From Durusdinium trenchii (Eukaryota; Sar; Dinophyceae; Suessiales; Symbiodiniaceae), in the NCBI GenBank assembly GCA_963970005.1, contig CAXAMN010003891.1, forward strand, positions 559,287-623,286: DNA of 64,000 nt, read 5' to 3'. Below are positions 44,201-56,200 of this stretch, in pieces. Below the pieces are notes generated by a model. It saw nothing but the letters and a program-made list of their open reading frames with translations, ran no database searches and was not told the origin of the DNA. A program made the translations under genes and the position numbers. Each line of letters begins with the position of its first letter. Position 1 is the first letter of the stretch.

Positions 44201-47200
44201 CCGTCCATTGGCCGCGTGGCCGGGACGGTGCTCGGGGACGGACCTCGCAGGACATGGGATGAGAGGTCTTTTTTACCCATAGACTCCATGGGACTGTCAT
44301 AGGACTGCCCATCAGGCCAGGGGTCGTTTTGGGGGTCAATGGATCGGCATATATGGCAGTCCCATGGAGTGTCTGGGTTAGTACCCAGACTGACTGACCT
44401 AATATAGTAGTCTCACTGGATGAAAGCATGTGAGGGGGGTCGTTTTCGTGCATTTCGACTTCAAAACCATGAGTGATCATTGAGTGTATGTCCTTTTTTT
44501 GAACCTCCTCCCACTGATGTTGACAACTAAAGCATAGATACTCCATGCATTGCAATATTGACAGGCATGGGTTACTTGGGAAAGGCATGGAAGATCTATT
44601 GACTGTTGCTTGCATGAATTCCCTTTTTTCGCACCCATCTTCTTCAGCCAATGCACCTGCAACAACCTGCAAAACTGTTTACGGAGGCCATGTGCAATTG
44701 AATCTGCAGGCATTGGGCATGCTTTTAGTTTTCTGCATGAATGAAAGGATAAGGTATCAGAAGGAAGCACAACACGACCCCGGACAGGTGAAAGATGCCA
44801 ATCCGATGGCCTGTGTGGTCATTGCTGGCTGCCATTCCCTGTACCTTGAATGAGCTCAGAGTGAGCAATCCTCCGTCGTGAACAGTTTGTTTTGCTGTTG
44901 TTGTTGTTGTTGCGGTGGTGGGATACTCTATCGACATCCATTCCTTTTTTTCGACAAGAGATGACAAAAGGATACACAACCCTAGGGCTACAAGTGCCTC
45001 CTCAGAAGGTATTTGGACCCTCTAAACCCACCCCAAGCACCTTCTCAGAAGGCGCGACTGGAGCCCAAATGGGAAAAGGCCAATTCACGGGATGGGGAGG
45101 TTGCATGGATCGGCAACAGTCAAGTACACGTAGGCGTGACTGGAACTACCATGAACTACATGTATAAGTAGACTGTTGATTCAGAGATCCCCCCCACATG
45201 AAATCATATGAAGAGGTCTCGCAATCCATGTTTGGGAGGGGTTTTATTCCTGGACCCTCCAAAGTAACTTAGAAAATGGGACGTGACCCTATAAAAAACA
45301 GGTACTGGTACACATTTTCTGAAGTACTTTGAGACTGCAGGCAGGTCCAGAGTCTACATGCGCATTTCCATTCCATCAAGTCAACATCCCGCCTCAGTGA
45401 AGCCAACCGGCGCCACTTCCAGCAAACTGGCAGTATTGCTCCCAGGATCGAGGTGGAGAACAAGCTCCTGGGAGATCCCATCGAAGTTGCGGCCCTGCGA
45501 CGCTTGGCGTTTTCTCGTTGTTTTGGAATCACCTAAAGGCCTAAGCCTAGAGGCTTGAACACTAGCTGGTGCTCAGGAGGGAGCGACAGGAGTGGGGAGC
45601 ATCCATATTCACCATGAAACAGGGAGCCAAGGAGCTACAAGGAGTTCCTCGACCCCGACAGCTAGTTTACTCCACTTTTTGTTTGCTTGCATTTGGTGTT
45701 TGTGTCATGTGTAGTCTTGTATGTCAAGGCCTAGGGGGAGAAAAAACAAAAAAACATGTTTGGTGTGCATCTGCATATGTTTTACAACTATACATGATAT
45801 AGGTTTCTGGTCTAAGGTCTATGTCTATTTTCCACCCCTTCCATGGGGTTGTCGTTTGGGAGATTACCTATTTGATCCGATTTGAGCTCATAGAATGAGG
45901 CAAGTTTGCTTGTGCTCATCGATTCTAGTACCTCCCCCCCCCACAGTGGGAAGGATCATGGTCACCGTGGATCACCCATTCTTGCTTCGATCTGTTGGGG
46001 TCGTTCTTTAAGAACGCAGCCCATGTTCTTAACTTACCCAAAGGAACATGGGCTGCGTTCTTAAAACCAGGACATGTTCGTTTACCCATGTAACAATTCC
46101 TGAAAACATGGCATTTTGCGCTTTCTCCGAGAACCCTTTGCCCTGGATGTTGAGTCAGAGATAAACCTAGCGTGGCAACTGGCGTGGCTAGGGGCTCATG
46201 GGGTGATTTCATGTAGTTCAGGTATTCAGTTTCTCAAGTTCTCAATTTCTAGCCACCTTCCTCACATTCCAGCCCATCCGGTTCATTGGGGCAAACAAGA
46301 TATCGCAATTGTAGATCGCCCACATATACCTGACTTAGCTTCTTCAATGTCTCCCAGATCGTTTAGCAAAAACCCTATCATCGCTCTCAGGAAGTATCTC
46401 TTGGAGCTACCAGCCCAGTAGCAGCACCGCTTCTCCAACCAATTGGAGGGCGAAGGACGAGTGACATGGGCAGGACGAGGTTGAAGAACCCCAGGCCACG
46501 AGCATCCAATCAGTAGGTCTATGGGGTTGAAGGTCACTAACCCCTATATATAACGTCCCCCCAGTAGGGTTGAAGGTCTCTTAACCTCTCAAACCCTTTG
46601 GGCGTGTGGCCACGTGGGGGCACCAATCTTCGCGTTGGTTGATGTATTTTTTGTCCGCGGTGTTCTTCGCACTCGTCCAGCGAGATTTGAGGCAGCGTTC
46701 GTCCAGCGATCGCTTCTTTGACTGGTTAGCTTTCCTTGACCTGCCATCTCTCGCCTCATGCTTTGGTTGATCATGGACATGTCGCATGAATCAGTTTCAG
46801 CCCAGGCCCTGGAAATTCCCTCCCCTTGTTCGATGGATTTGATGAGTATGACGATGTGTTGACACTGACTCCTTTGCCCTTGATCACATCGTATAGGGTT
46901 CCTGTCTCACATCCTAAAAGAGGGTGGTTGGGGTGGGTGACAGGGGAGGTCTAACTACTTTCCGAGAATGTGGGACAGGAGCCCTAGGGAAAGATGTACA
47001 AGTTAACCTCATGGTCCCCAAAGAGAGAACTCCATTGGCACTAAGACCCTGAAATGGAAGGCCCTGTGGTTTCGACACGTTTCGACCATGATTCCCCTAC
47101 AAAAAGCCAGTGGTTTCTATGGAGTGCAGGGTAGTAACAGTTCTGAGACGGCACTCTCCAGAGGGGTCTCGAGCCCACCACAGCGGCCACTGTGGTAGGA

Positions 47201-50200
47201 GATCACCATTGCTCGGCAAAAGACCTACATGGCTGGATTGAAAGATGATATTGAGTCAGACAAGAAGGAGAAGGAAGAGGCTGCTTGGCGATGTTTGGCT
47301 ATGCCCTATAGGGCTGCAATCCATCGGTTGCGAGTCGGATCTGGACCCTCCAAAGTACCCTGGAAAAGGGTACATGACCCTCTAAAAGACAGGTACGACT
47401 GTACCATCTTGTAGCCATTTTCCGAGGCAGGGGAAGCCTGGCCCATTTGTAGAAACGAACTAGGGTATCGATATCCCTGCTGCAATGTAGGAGTGTGTAG
47501 AGTGTTGTAGTGCTTGGCACATTTGGGTCACTGAGCGTAGCAAATGGCATCTATGTCTATATATAATATATATATATATATGACTGATCGTCCAGCCCCT
47601 TACTCATTGTTTCGCAACATAGGGCAACCTTGGGCTCGTCCTCAGGACGCAATGCCCTTGTAGGTCAACCATCGGTCCCGGCCACACCCAAGTCCCTTCG
47701 CAAGGTCCGTGTGTTCGCGTCGCTCGAGCTCAAGGGCGTTTCTGCCCTTCTCGCCTTCAGACGCACGATTTGGGCTTCGATTTTTCGGGTTGTTCAGGGC
47801 TTCGGCATCCGGACTGGAATATGATCCCTACCCCCCGTTAGGTACCCACATTGTAACTTACACTTCCATACATTTGTTTAGGTCCCCCTTATATAATAGG
47901 TAGGAATGGAAGATTGGTTGATGCCAAGGGGTGATGTGGAGATGTGGGTGTAGGGCTTCAATGGGACCGTAAATGTTCTCTAGTCCCGTTTTGAAGAGAC
48001 AGTTTCCAGAGAAGACGTCGACCTTTGCTGGTGTATCCTGGAGTGTAACGCATCCCGTGCCAACCTGATCTATTCCATTCTATTCCACATCTTCAGCATG
48101 GCGTCAGGTCACGAAGAAGCTTCAAGAGCTTGAGAAGAGCTGCTGGACTGCGCTTGGAATTCACTTGTTTCGGTTGCTGCAAGATGATGCTTTGTTCACC
48201 CCACCTGCTAGGCTGTGTTAGGACTCCAGGCCCATATCAGGGGCTAGTCACTAGTCACGCCCAGACATACCCAGACCATCCATTCAACTGGAGACTAAAC
48301 AATTGACCCTCAAGGCATCTGAACAAAGCACCCTGGCCGGCCCTGGCCAATCAACTCCAGCTCCCATGGATTCTGGGCGAAAAAAACTCCAGACACGATT
48401 CAGCTGAGGCTTGAAGCAAGACCGCACGGAAGCATCCAAGCTCACGGTGCAGATCAAGCATCGCCGCTTGCTGTATGTTTTTTTGTACCTGGACCCTCCA
48501 AAGTACTTTAGAAAATGGGACATGACCCTATTGAAAAAAAAACAACAGGTACTTGTACCCATTTTCTGAAGTACTTTGAGACTCCAGATATGCGTATGTT
48601 CTATCTTTTGAGATCCAGGTGTGTTATCTAGATACTTGAATTGACTATGGTTAGTTCAGCAGCAGACAGACATGGAGGTTGTAGCATAATGAAAAGTATA
48701 CGTGAGATGGAGCCATGCAGAGAGAGCGCCACCTCAGTGGCGAAGAACTGCATGGAGGGTGTTGGAAGGTTGGTCTTCTTTGAGTGAGTGATAGTAAGCA
48801 GGGCCATGGGCGGAAATGAGGAAGATGTGGGAATCCTACCCAAGAACCTCGGGCATTGGCTTACCCAAGGCATGCCCAACTGCAAAAGATGGAACCATAT
48901 TCCTGAAACGATGCATTGTTGGCCGGTTTTGTTGCTACTTGCGATGCTTTTTGGATCAAAGCTGGTGTGTTCGACCGTGGGCAGGGCGACTGAAGCGACC
49001 GCAGGTTATCATTTCTCTTCTGACTTGCAGAGGAGCCGGGCATTTGAGAGGGAGGCTCACATGAGCTCGTGTAGTGGGCTCAGATGCTTCGGCGTAGGGA
49101 AGCTGAAGATGGATAGTCGCGGGCGGTTTAGCAGACCAATCCAGACATGGGCTCAGCGGAGATGGGCCTGGAGCTACTTCGCATGGGGAACCATCTTCGT
49201 AGGTGAAAAATCACTCAGCCCAGGTATTTTAGCAAAGGGCCCAGGAAGTGGTCACCAGGAATGTCTGGGGTTTAGAATCATTAGACAGACGTGGGCGCCA
49301 GCGGCATTGTACTGCGAGCCCTTGGCAGGATGAGCACGATTTGCAAAGTCGCTTCTTCAACTGAGAAGTGCCAAAGCGGTGTGCCCAGGCTGCAGACGAT
49401 TGAACATATTTGGAGGATTTTGGAGGGATGCCGCACTCCAGGCTCTTTTGGGCTCTTCAGGGTCTAGCTTTGGGCGTTTGGAGTTTGGAGGGTGCAGGTG
49501 TATCATTCAGTTCTACCAATCTGGAGCTTTGAAGGGAGCAACTTGCTCGGTCTTCGTGCTGCGGCTCGGATTTGGCTTCTTGGACTTGAGGCGACCATCC
49601 CTGACACCCAAAGAAGTTCACGGCCATAGAGCTGGAACCAGTGGGCATATGTCATTTGTTTGTTTTCATGCATAAAGATGTCACTTTTATCAGGTCAAGG
49701 TCGAATGTTACCACTATCACCAGTGACTATTTCTTCGAGTCACTTGCCTATCAAGGCACGCCCGTGGATTCTGGCCGCTTCATGCACCACGCAGTCCCAC
49801 CGTCCACCCCACACCACCCCCCCCGAGGGCCACCTCACCGGTGCATCACGCCGGGTGGACTGGCTCTCCGAGGTCTATAGCTTGGTCAAAGGCTCCCCCG
49901 AGGCGATCGCCAAGCTCTTGGTGCAGCTACTTGGGCGTTGTTGTTGGCCGAAGTGGTTAGGTGGATGGATCCTCTACGGATGTCCATATAAATGGTGATA
50001 CAGTTTGGATCAGTTTGGAGCATGTCTGAAAACCAAGAGTGTTGCAGGTTGGGATGTTCATCTAAGTGACTTCAGTGCAGCTCCTGAGTTTCAATGAATT
50101 GAACGTTCGAACGGTCAGAACCCGTGACGAAATCGCTTCCAGCCGGTCCCCGCGGAGCGGCGGAGCCGTGGAACTCGCTCGCTCGCGTGAGGAAACCGTC

Positions 50201-53200
50201 TTGGTACGAGAGCTCCTACAAGTCCATGGCGGAGCAGGGCCAGCGAGTGTTGGCCTTGGGCTATGCACGTTTAGGCACGCACCATTGGGGTGGGCCTAAG
50301 AGGGAAGTGATATGAGGGAGAGGAACCAACCTCTTTGGGCGGATGTTCTTTGGAGGAGCATTGCTTGTTTGACTTGAACATGCTTGTTTAGGTCTTGCTT
50401 GGGAGCATTGGCGATACAACTAGACCAGCTGAGCAGAAGGACCATGTTGCTCAAAAGATGTCCCCTCCCAAAGTTCAATAGGCCGTCTTGCCCAGACGTT
50501 TCTTTCAATCACATCACTCAGATATTGTTTGTTGTTGTTGTTTTTTCTCCAGCCTGAGTGGACTAAATCACTTATGAGACTTATGGAGCTAGTACTAGTG
50601 TGGCCCTGTGCAACTGGGGGTCGTGGCATGTCATGGTCCGGCAAGCGTCCCGCGCACTTTTCCCAGACACAGGTCAATGACCTCATTGTACTTGAGTTGG
50701 TCATACAAAACAAATACTCGAGGAGGTACAAGACCAGCTTTTGCCACAAAAGATACTTGGATTTGCAAAAGGAACCGGGAAGACGACATGTCCCAGGTAT
50801 GGGGATTCACCCAAACAGACCCAAACCATAGGGAATAAAAAAGAAAGTCACCTCAAATCCGCCCAGAACTACCATCAAGGACTCAACCAGAAGTCCTCCC
50901 CATGACATCCAGACATCCGCACGAAGACGCCACTTACTCACGCCTTTCAACCCACCTGCGGCCTGCGGCCGACGCGCAGTGGATGCCACCGACCTGGCGA
51001 ACAAGCCGAGGGAGGAGGTGGAGAAGTCCTTGACCTTTGCGGGATTCATTGCCTTCAAGTGCCGCCTGGACCGCGGTTTCGGTACTGCCGTACTGTACTA
51101 CTGCCACAGCTTGGTATCGTGCGTGGTCGGACCGTGCATGGCCTTCCTCACCGAATCCCTCGTTCTCTGAGGTGAGACGCGGAAGGATAGCATGTTGGTG
51201 ATCCGTTCCCTACAGGCGATGCAACTGGTGGGGCCACCGGATGGGATGGAACATGGGCGGATGGGGCGAAAAAAGAACGGGTGGTACTGTGGTACCGACG
51301 TTTTTTCTTCCACGATTGATTGCTACAATTTTGTATAGGGTGTTTTTTTTCTAGATATTCAATCCTAGATAATGTTTTGGGAGGCATCACCAATTGTGTA
51401 TAGAGGATTTCATCCTATATTATTGATGTTTTTTCACTTCACGAATTTGAACAAAAACACGTTTCAATAAAGTCATGTTTCTCCACCCAAAAACGTGCCA
51501 CGTTGTTTTGTTTTGTGGCAACCTGGCCGACAGTGCCGACAGTGCCGGATGAATTCACAGAGCGCTTTTCAGGACTCCAGCCACACTTGCGTGATGCTCA
51601 CGGGCGATGCTCCCCTGACCGCTCTCAGCGTGGCGGTGGAGGCGATGATTTGGGGTCAAAAAATGTCCAGCTGGAGTGGATGTAGGCGAACGTGTGTGGA
51701 TGAAGGAACTGAGAAGAAGATAGAGACTTGATGAGATGATGACTGTGTTGTGAGCGTTTGGATACTGAGGAGTGGATATTTTTGTCTAGCTCAATGTTGA
51801 ATGAACATCACTTGGGATGAGGACCGAGGAGCCAAATCAGAACCCAAATCACTTGGTGAATCCCAATCTCTGTAGCAGTTCACAACCAGCTGCCTCCATG
51901 ATGGTGCCAAGATGTCCTTGTTGTTATGCATCCCAAAATCACCAGGCCCATCTACAGGTCATGGGCCATATTTGCAGTCCGGTCTGGGAATGTGATGATA
52001 TCAATGTAGGTATTTTCCCATTTTTCTCGCATCTCACTGGATGTTTCACTTGGAGTGGCCACTGTTTCGCCGCGATCACCGCTTTCTATCCCTCAGGTGG
52101 GCATCGCGACCTTTGATCCACAGAAGGCCCTGGTGCTGGCGGAGTGTGGCGAGTCTGTGGAGTGGAGCTTAGTGTTGCGGGGACAGTCCAAGGACTGGGT
52201 GTCCTTTACATTAGCAGATGTTCATAGATGTTCTATTTGCAAACTCGTGCGTCCTAGGCCACAGATGCGAGTTGTGAAGTTGCATCACATTGTCTCTCTC
52301 TCTCTCTCATTCCCCCTCTCCCTCTCCCTCTCTCTATATCGTAGATTGTAAACCATCCACATATACACATGCAAAAAAAACGTGTGCATCTACCGTATAC
52401 AGTTTTAATAGCTGCTGATGTGTGTTTTTTGCCTTTGGTTCGATCCTGCTTCCTAAGGAGTGGCGACCCGCCATCACTTCGGCCAACAGCAAGGCACCGG
52501 GGGAGAAGCTCCGTGCGTTTGTTCGCTCAGTGCGCGAGCTGCTCAGTGGGGGTCTTGAAGGGTTGGGACTTCTTATTTTGGAAACCACTGTGGATTTCTT
52601 TTGCAGGTCATGAAGGCTTCTTCCCAAGCACAGTGGAGTTCTGGCAGAAGGTTTTGGGATTGGAGGCATGAACCTGTGAAGTGGAAGTGTGAAAGAGTGG
52701 GGGGGTAACTGTGTGCTTTTTTTAAGTCAAAGAGTGGGGATAACTGGTTATGTTTATGTTGAAGTAACTCAGATTCTTTGATTTGTTGGATTTGATTTGA
52801 ACCTGAAATGGCTTCCCATGCCGTCTACGGCTGAGGGAAGGCCCGGACGTTGTGGTGTGAGACTGTGCTTCGCCAATCACCCTGTGCTTGGCTTCCCATA
52901 ACTCACAGGAGCGATCCCAAACCATCCCAGAACGATGATACCGTGTGGACATATATTTATACCATCCACCTGGACCGTCCAAAGTACTGTCGACAATTGC
53001 ACATGAACACAGGGAAAAAAAAACAGGTAGATTTGTACTCATTTTCTGAGGTGCGTGCTGAGGCTCCAGGTGTATTCAGTGTTCCTTCTTCTGAGCCACC
53101 AACCACTGATACCACCAACCCATCATGTGAATCTCCCGCTGAAGTTCGAGGCAGAGCCCGTGAAGTTCGAGGCATCAGGCCATGGAGAGAGAGAACTGCC

Positions 53201-56200
53201 AGGTTTCTCCAAGTAGAAGCCAGATACCCTCAGCTACTAGGGTCTAGAATGGGAGACCACCAAGTAATTGAGGGTATCCAGCCAGGACATGTGGGTGTCA
53301 GAAGTGGCTCAATGACCGGTAATGACCGGAGATCTATCTAGGCCCTTTGGGTTTGGCATGTCTACACTCACTCAGCCCCTTTGCGTTAGTGAGTGGGAGG
53401 ATATTTGTTGTGTTCGTGGGTTAAAGAAGGACATCTGCTTCAAGAAGCGGGTGCCTTGTACTAAGTACAGGTGAGTGGGTCCTGATTGTTCATGAAGCTC
53501 GTTCTGGAGGATCACGATGGAGTCACACAACAGACCATTTATTATATAAATTCAAAAAACAATGTATTTAAATACTGGTTTGTCTTAGCTAGGGTGAATT
53601 ATAATATGTTGCCAATTGGTGAATCCTCTTCTGCATGGGGGAATATTATGTTTTGTTCCAAGTTCCTCATACAAATCAAAATTATTAAGCATGAGTGCTC
53701 ATATTTAGAGTCACAGCCGTGGCAGACAAAGCTGGTCTATTCATCCGAGCACAGCCGCGCTCTTTCTACCGGTGGCTTTCGCCTTTGGACGCGCCAGGGA
53801 TCCAGAAGCTCAGTGAGAGCTGCGATTTGATCATCACCGGCGCGCCCCTGGAGCGTGCCTGGCAGATGGAGGACAGTGCAGTGATGCAGGCAACCGATGG
53901 GAAAACCACGACGCGCGTTCGCACGGTGATGAAGCGTGCGTCCTTTGTCTTCTTTGCGTCGTTTTCAGCGCATTTCGTCTACCGGCCTCGGGTAGTATGC
54001 GGTCTTGGCAAGATGCGGAACCGAAACATTGAAGGAACCGTGGAAGATGGGTTTTCGGATAGTTTTAGAGCTTGCAGACGTCCTCATGAATTTTGAGACT
54101 GCTGGTTTTGACTCTTTGTGAGGGAGGATGCAGTTCTTTGAGGGAGTAGAGATTGTTATCACTGATTCCGCAGAAGCTCCAGCTGCTCCAATCCTGCGAG
54201 GCACAGCTCAGTAGCGTGAAGATCTTTGCGCGGCTGTCGCCCTTCCAAAAGGAGCAGATCATCCAGGCTGGTGTTACACTTCGACGAACTTGTGGAAGTT
54301 GGAAAAGCCCCTGAGTGGTCTTCTAGGGACCCATGCCATGTTAGTGAGTCAGAGTGTAGGCTGTCGAATCTTTTGACGATTCCGAACAATCCCGAAGCCA
54401 ACAGTAGTCAGTAGACCACTTGTTCGAACGAGCGTGGACCAATCTTCCGAACAATCCCCAATCAGTTGGCTCTTGGCATTTCCCCCACCTGTGCAGCACT
54501 TCCCCCACCCTCCTTTTCCATCTACGTGCTGCGCGACGCCCGCGCGAGCACGCGTCTGGTCAGGCAGTGAGGAGGAGCGAAAAGAGCTACTCCTTTATGT
54601 GCGGGGATGGTGGCAACGATGTGGGCGCCCTAAAGGAGGCTGGCCGTTTGAAGGTGGTTTTCTTTGTCCTGGGTGGGGACCCCTCCCCCAGACTAATTGG
54701 TGGGTAATTGGCGAAGTATGTGATAAATACAGGGTGCAGATTTATGATTTGGACCTGTAACTCCACAACTTTTGGGCGAACAATTTCAGAAGACCATCTT
54801 ACCAGGAGCCTTGTTTGGAGTAGAGAGATGTTATTAATGTACAGTACTAGGAGTGATCATTTTTGGAGGTTGACCGAAGCAGCTTTGTTGGGGAGCATGA
54901 TGAACGCATCATGCGGGCTCCTGGGTATGGCTAAAGCTGTTTGTTTAGATTTCATGAACTCTTGCCATGACTCACCAAGAAAAGCAGGAGTCTCCTCCTC
55001 ACGGGTTAAACACGGCCCAGAAATTCAACGTATGAGTCGACTGTTGGTCGATCCTTCTTGCCGCATATCCTTTCATGCGTCGTCGCGACCCTAAGAAGCG
55101 AGAAGCGAGACTCGCGCGATCGCAGGCGGATGTGGGCTTAGCCTTGCTGAGCGGCTTCGGCAATGCCAACGTGGACGCGAAGGGCGAGGCGTCAAGCGTC
55201 GCAAGAGTCGGCGACCTTCGACCGGACTGGCAGTCCTGAGTCCCGGGGCTGTTGGGCCGGAGTCTCCTTTAACTTGGCGGCGGTCCTGGTCTGGTGGTAA
55301 CAGGAGGGTTTTGGAGTTCCCTGTGTTTTTGTTCAGGTTCTGAGGCCGAAATGCTTCCATCTTTCCCCAAGCTGGCCAGCAGCGCACCAGGAGGGGGACA
55401 AGAAGGAGGCCACAGACGGGAAGGCGGAAGACGCGCTGGAAGCGGTTCGAAAAGAGAACCAGCAGAAGGCGCAGGAGATCATGCAGCCGCCTGGCAGATC
55501 AGCTCTACACTCCCTGGAAGACCACAGGGTGGAAGTGGAGAATGGCCCCAAGTTCGGAAGACCGTTTTCCACGACAAACAGGTGGTTTTCCACTTCCATG
55601 TTAGTTCCAGGGAGTGTAAACCTTCCCGGTAGCGCAGGAGAGGGATGAAACGGAGTGCGAGCCGGTGAGGGATGAGGGATGATAGCGAGAGATCGAGCGG
55701 GAGTTCCCCAAACCCCCAACCCAGCTAGGAAAATCCACCTTTTTGGATCAGGCCAGCTAACCCATACACTCCATGTATGCCATATATGCCTACATTGACC
55801 CCCCCAAACCACCCCAATGTAGGCATATATGGCATACATGGAGTGTATGGGTAATATCCCTTCGGATGTTGAAGAGGTTCGGCCAGCTGAGCGAACTGGC
55901 GATCGGGGCAATCGTGTGGTGGGCTTGTCCGGGTCGGCAGACCTCACTCCATGTCCCAAGTAAGCCGACTCCCATGCAAACCGGACACGTGTCGCTCCAT
56001 CAGGGCGCCGGGGACAAACCTCTTTCGTGCACCCAGTCAGGGCTCCAGTCGCACCTCCGAAGCGGTGACTGGGGCTGGCACCCGGACCCCCAGTCGCACC
56101 ATTCTGATGTTTTCGGGGTCAATGCAAATGTTCCAGTCCCATGCAGGAGTGTTTGGGCATGGTCTGTTTATGTTTGTTGTTCTTTATCTTTTGTTTTCTC

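Noticed and set aside
55333-55959. 208-codon minus-strand ORF
   Set aside because: Covers the antisense of a linker exon and the 38-bp palindrome; the MYAIYAY-like peptides on both strands come from that palindrome.
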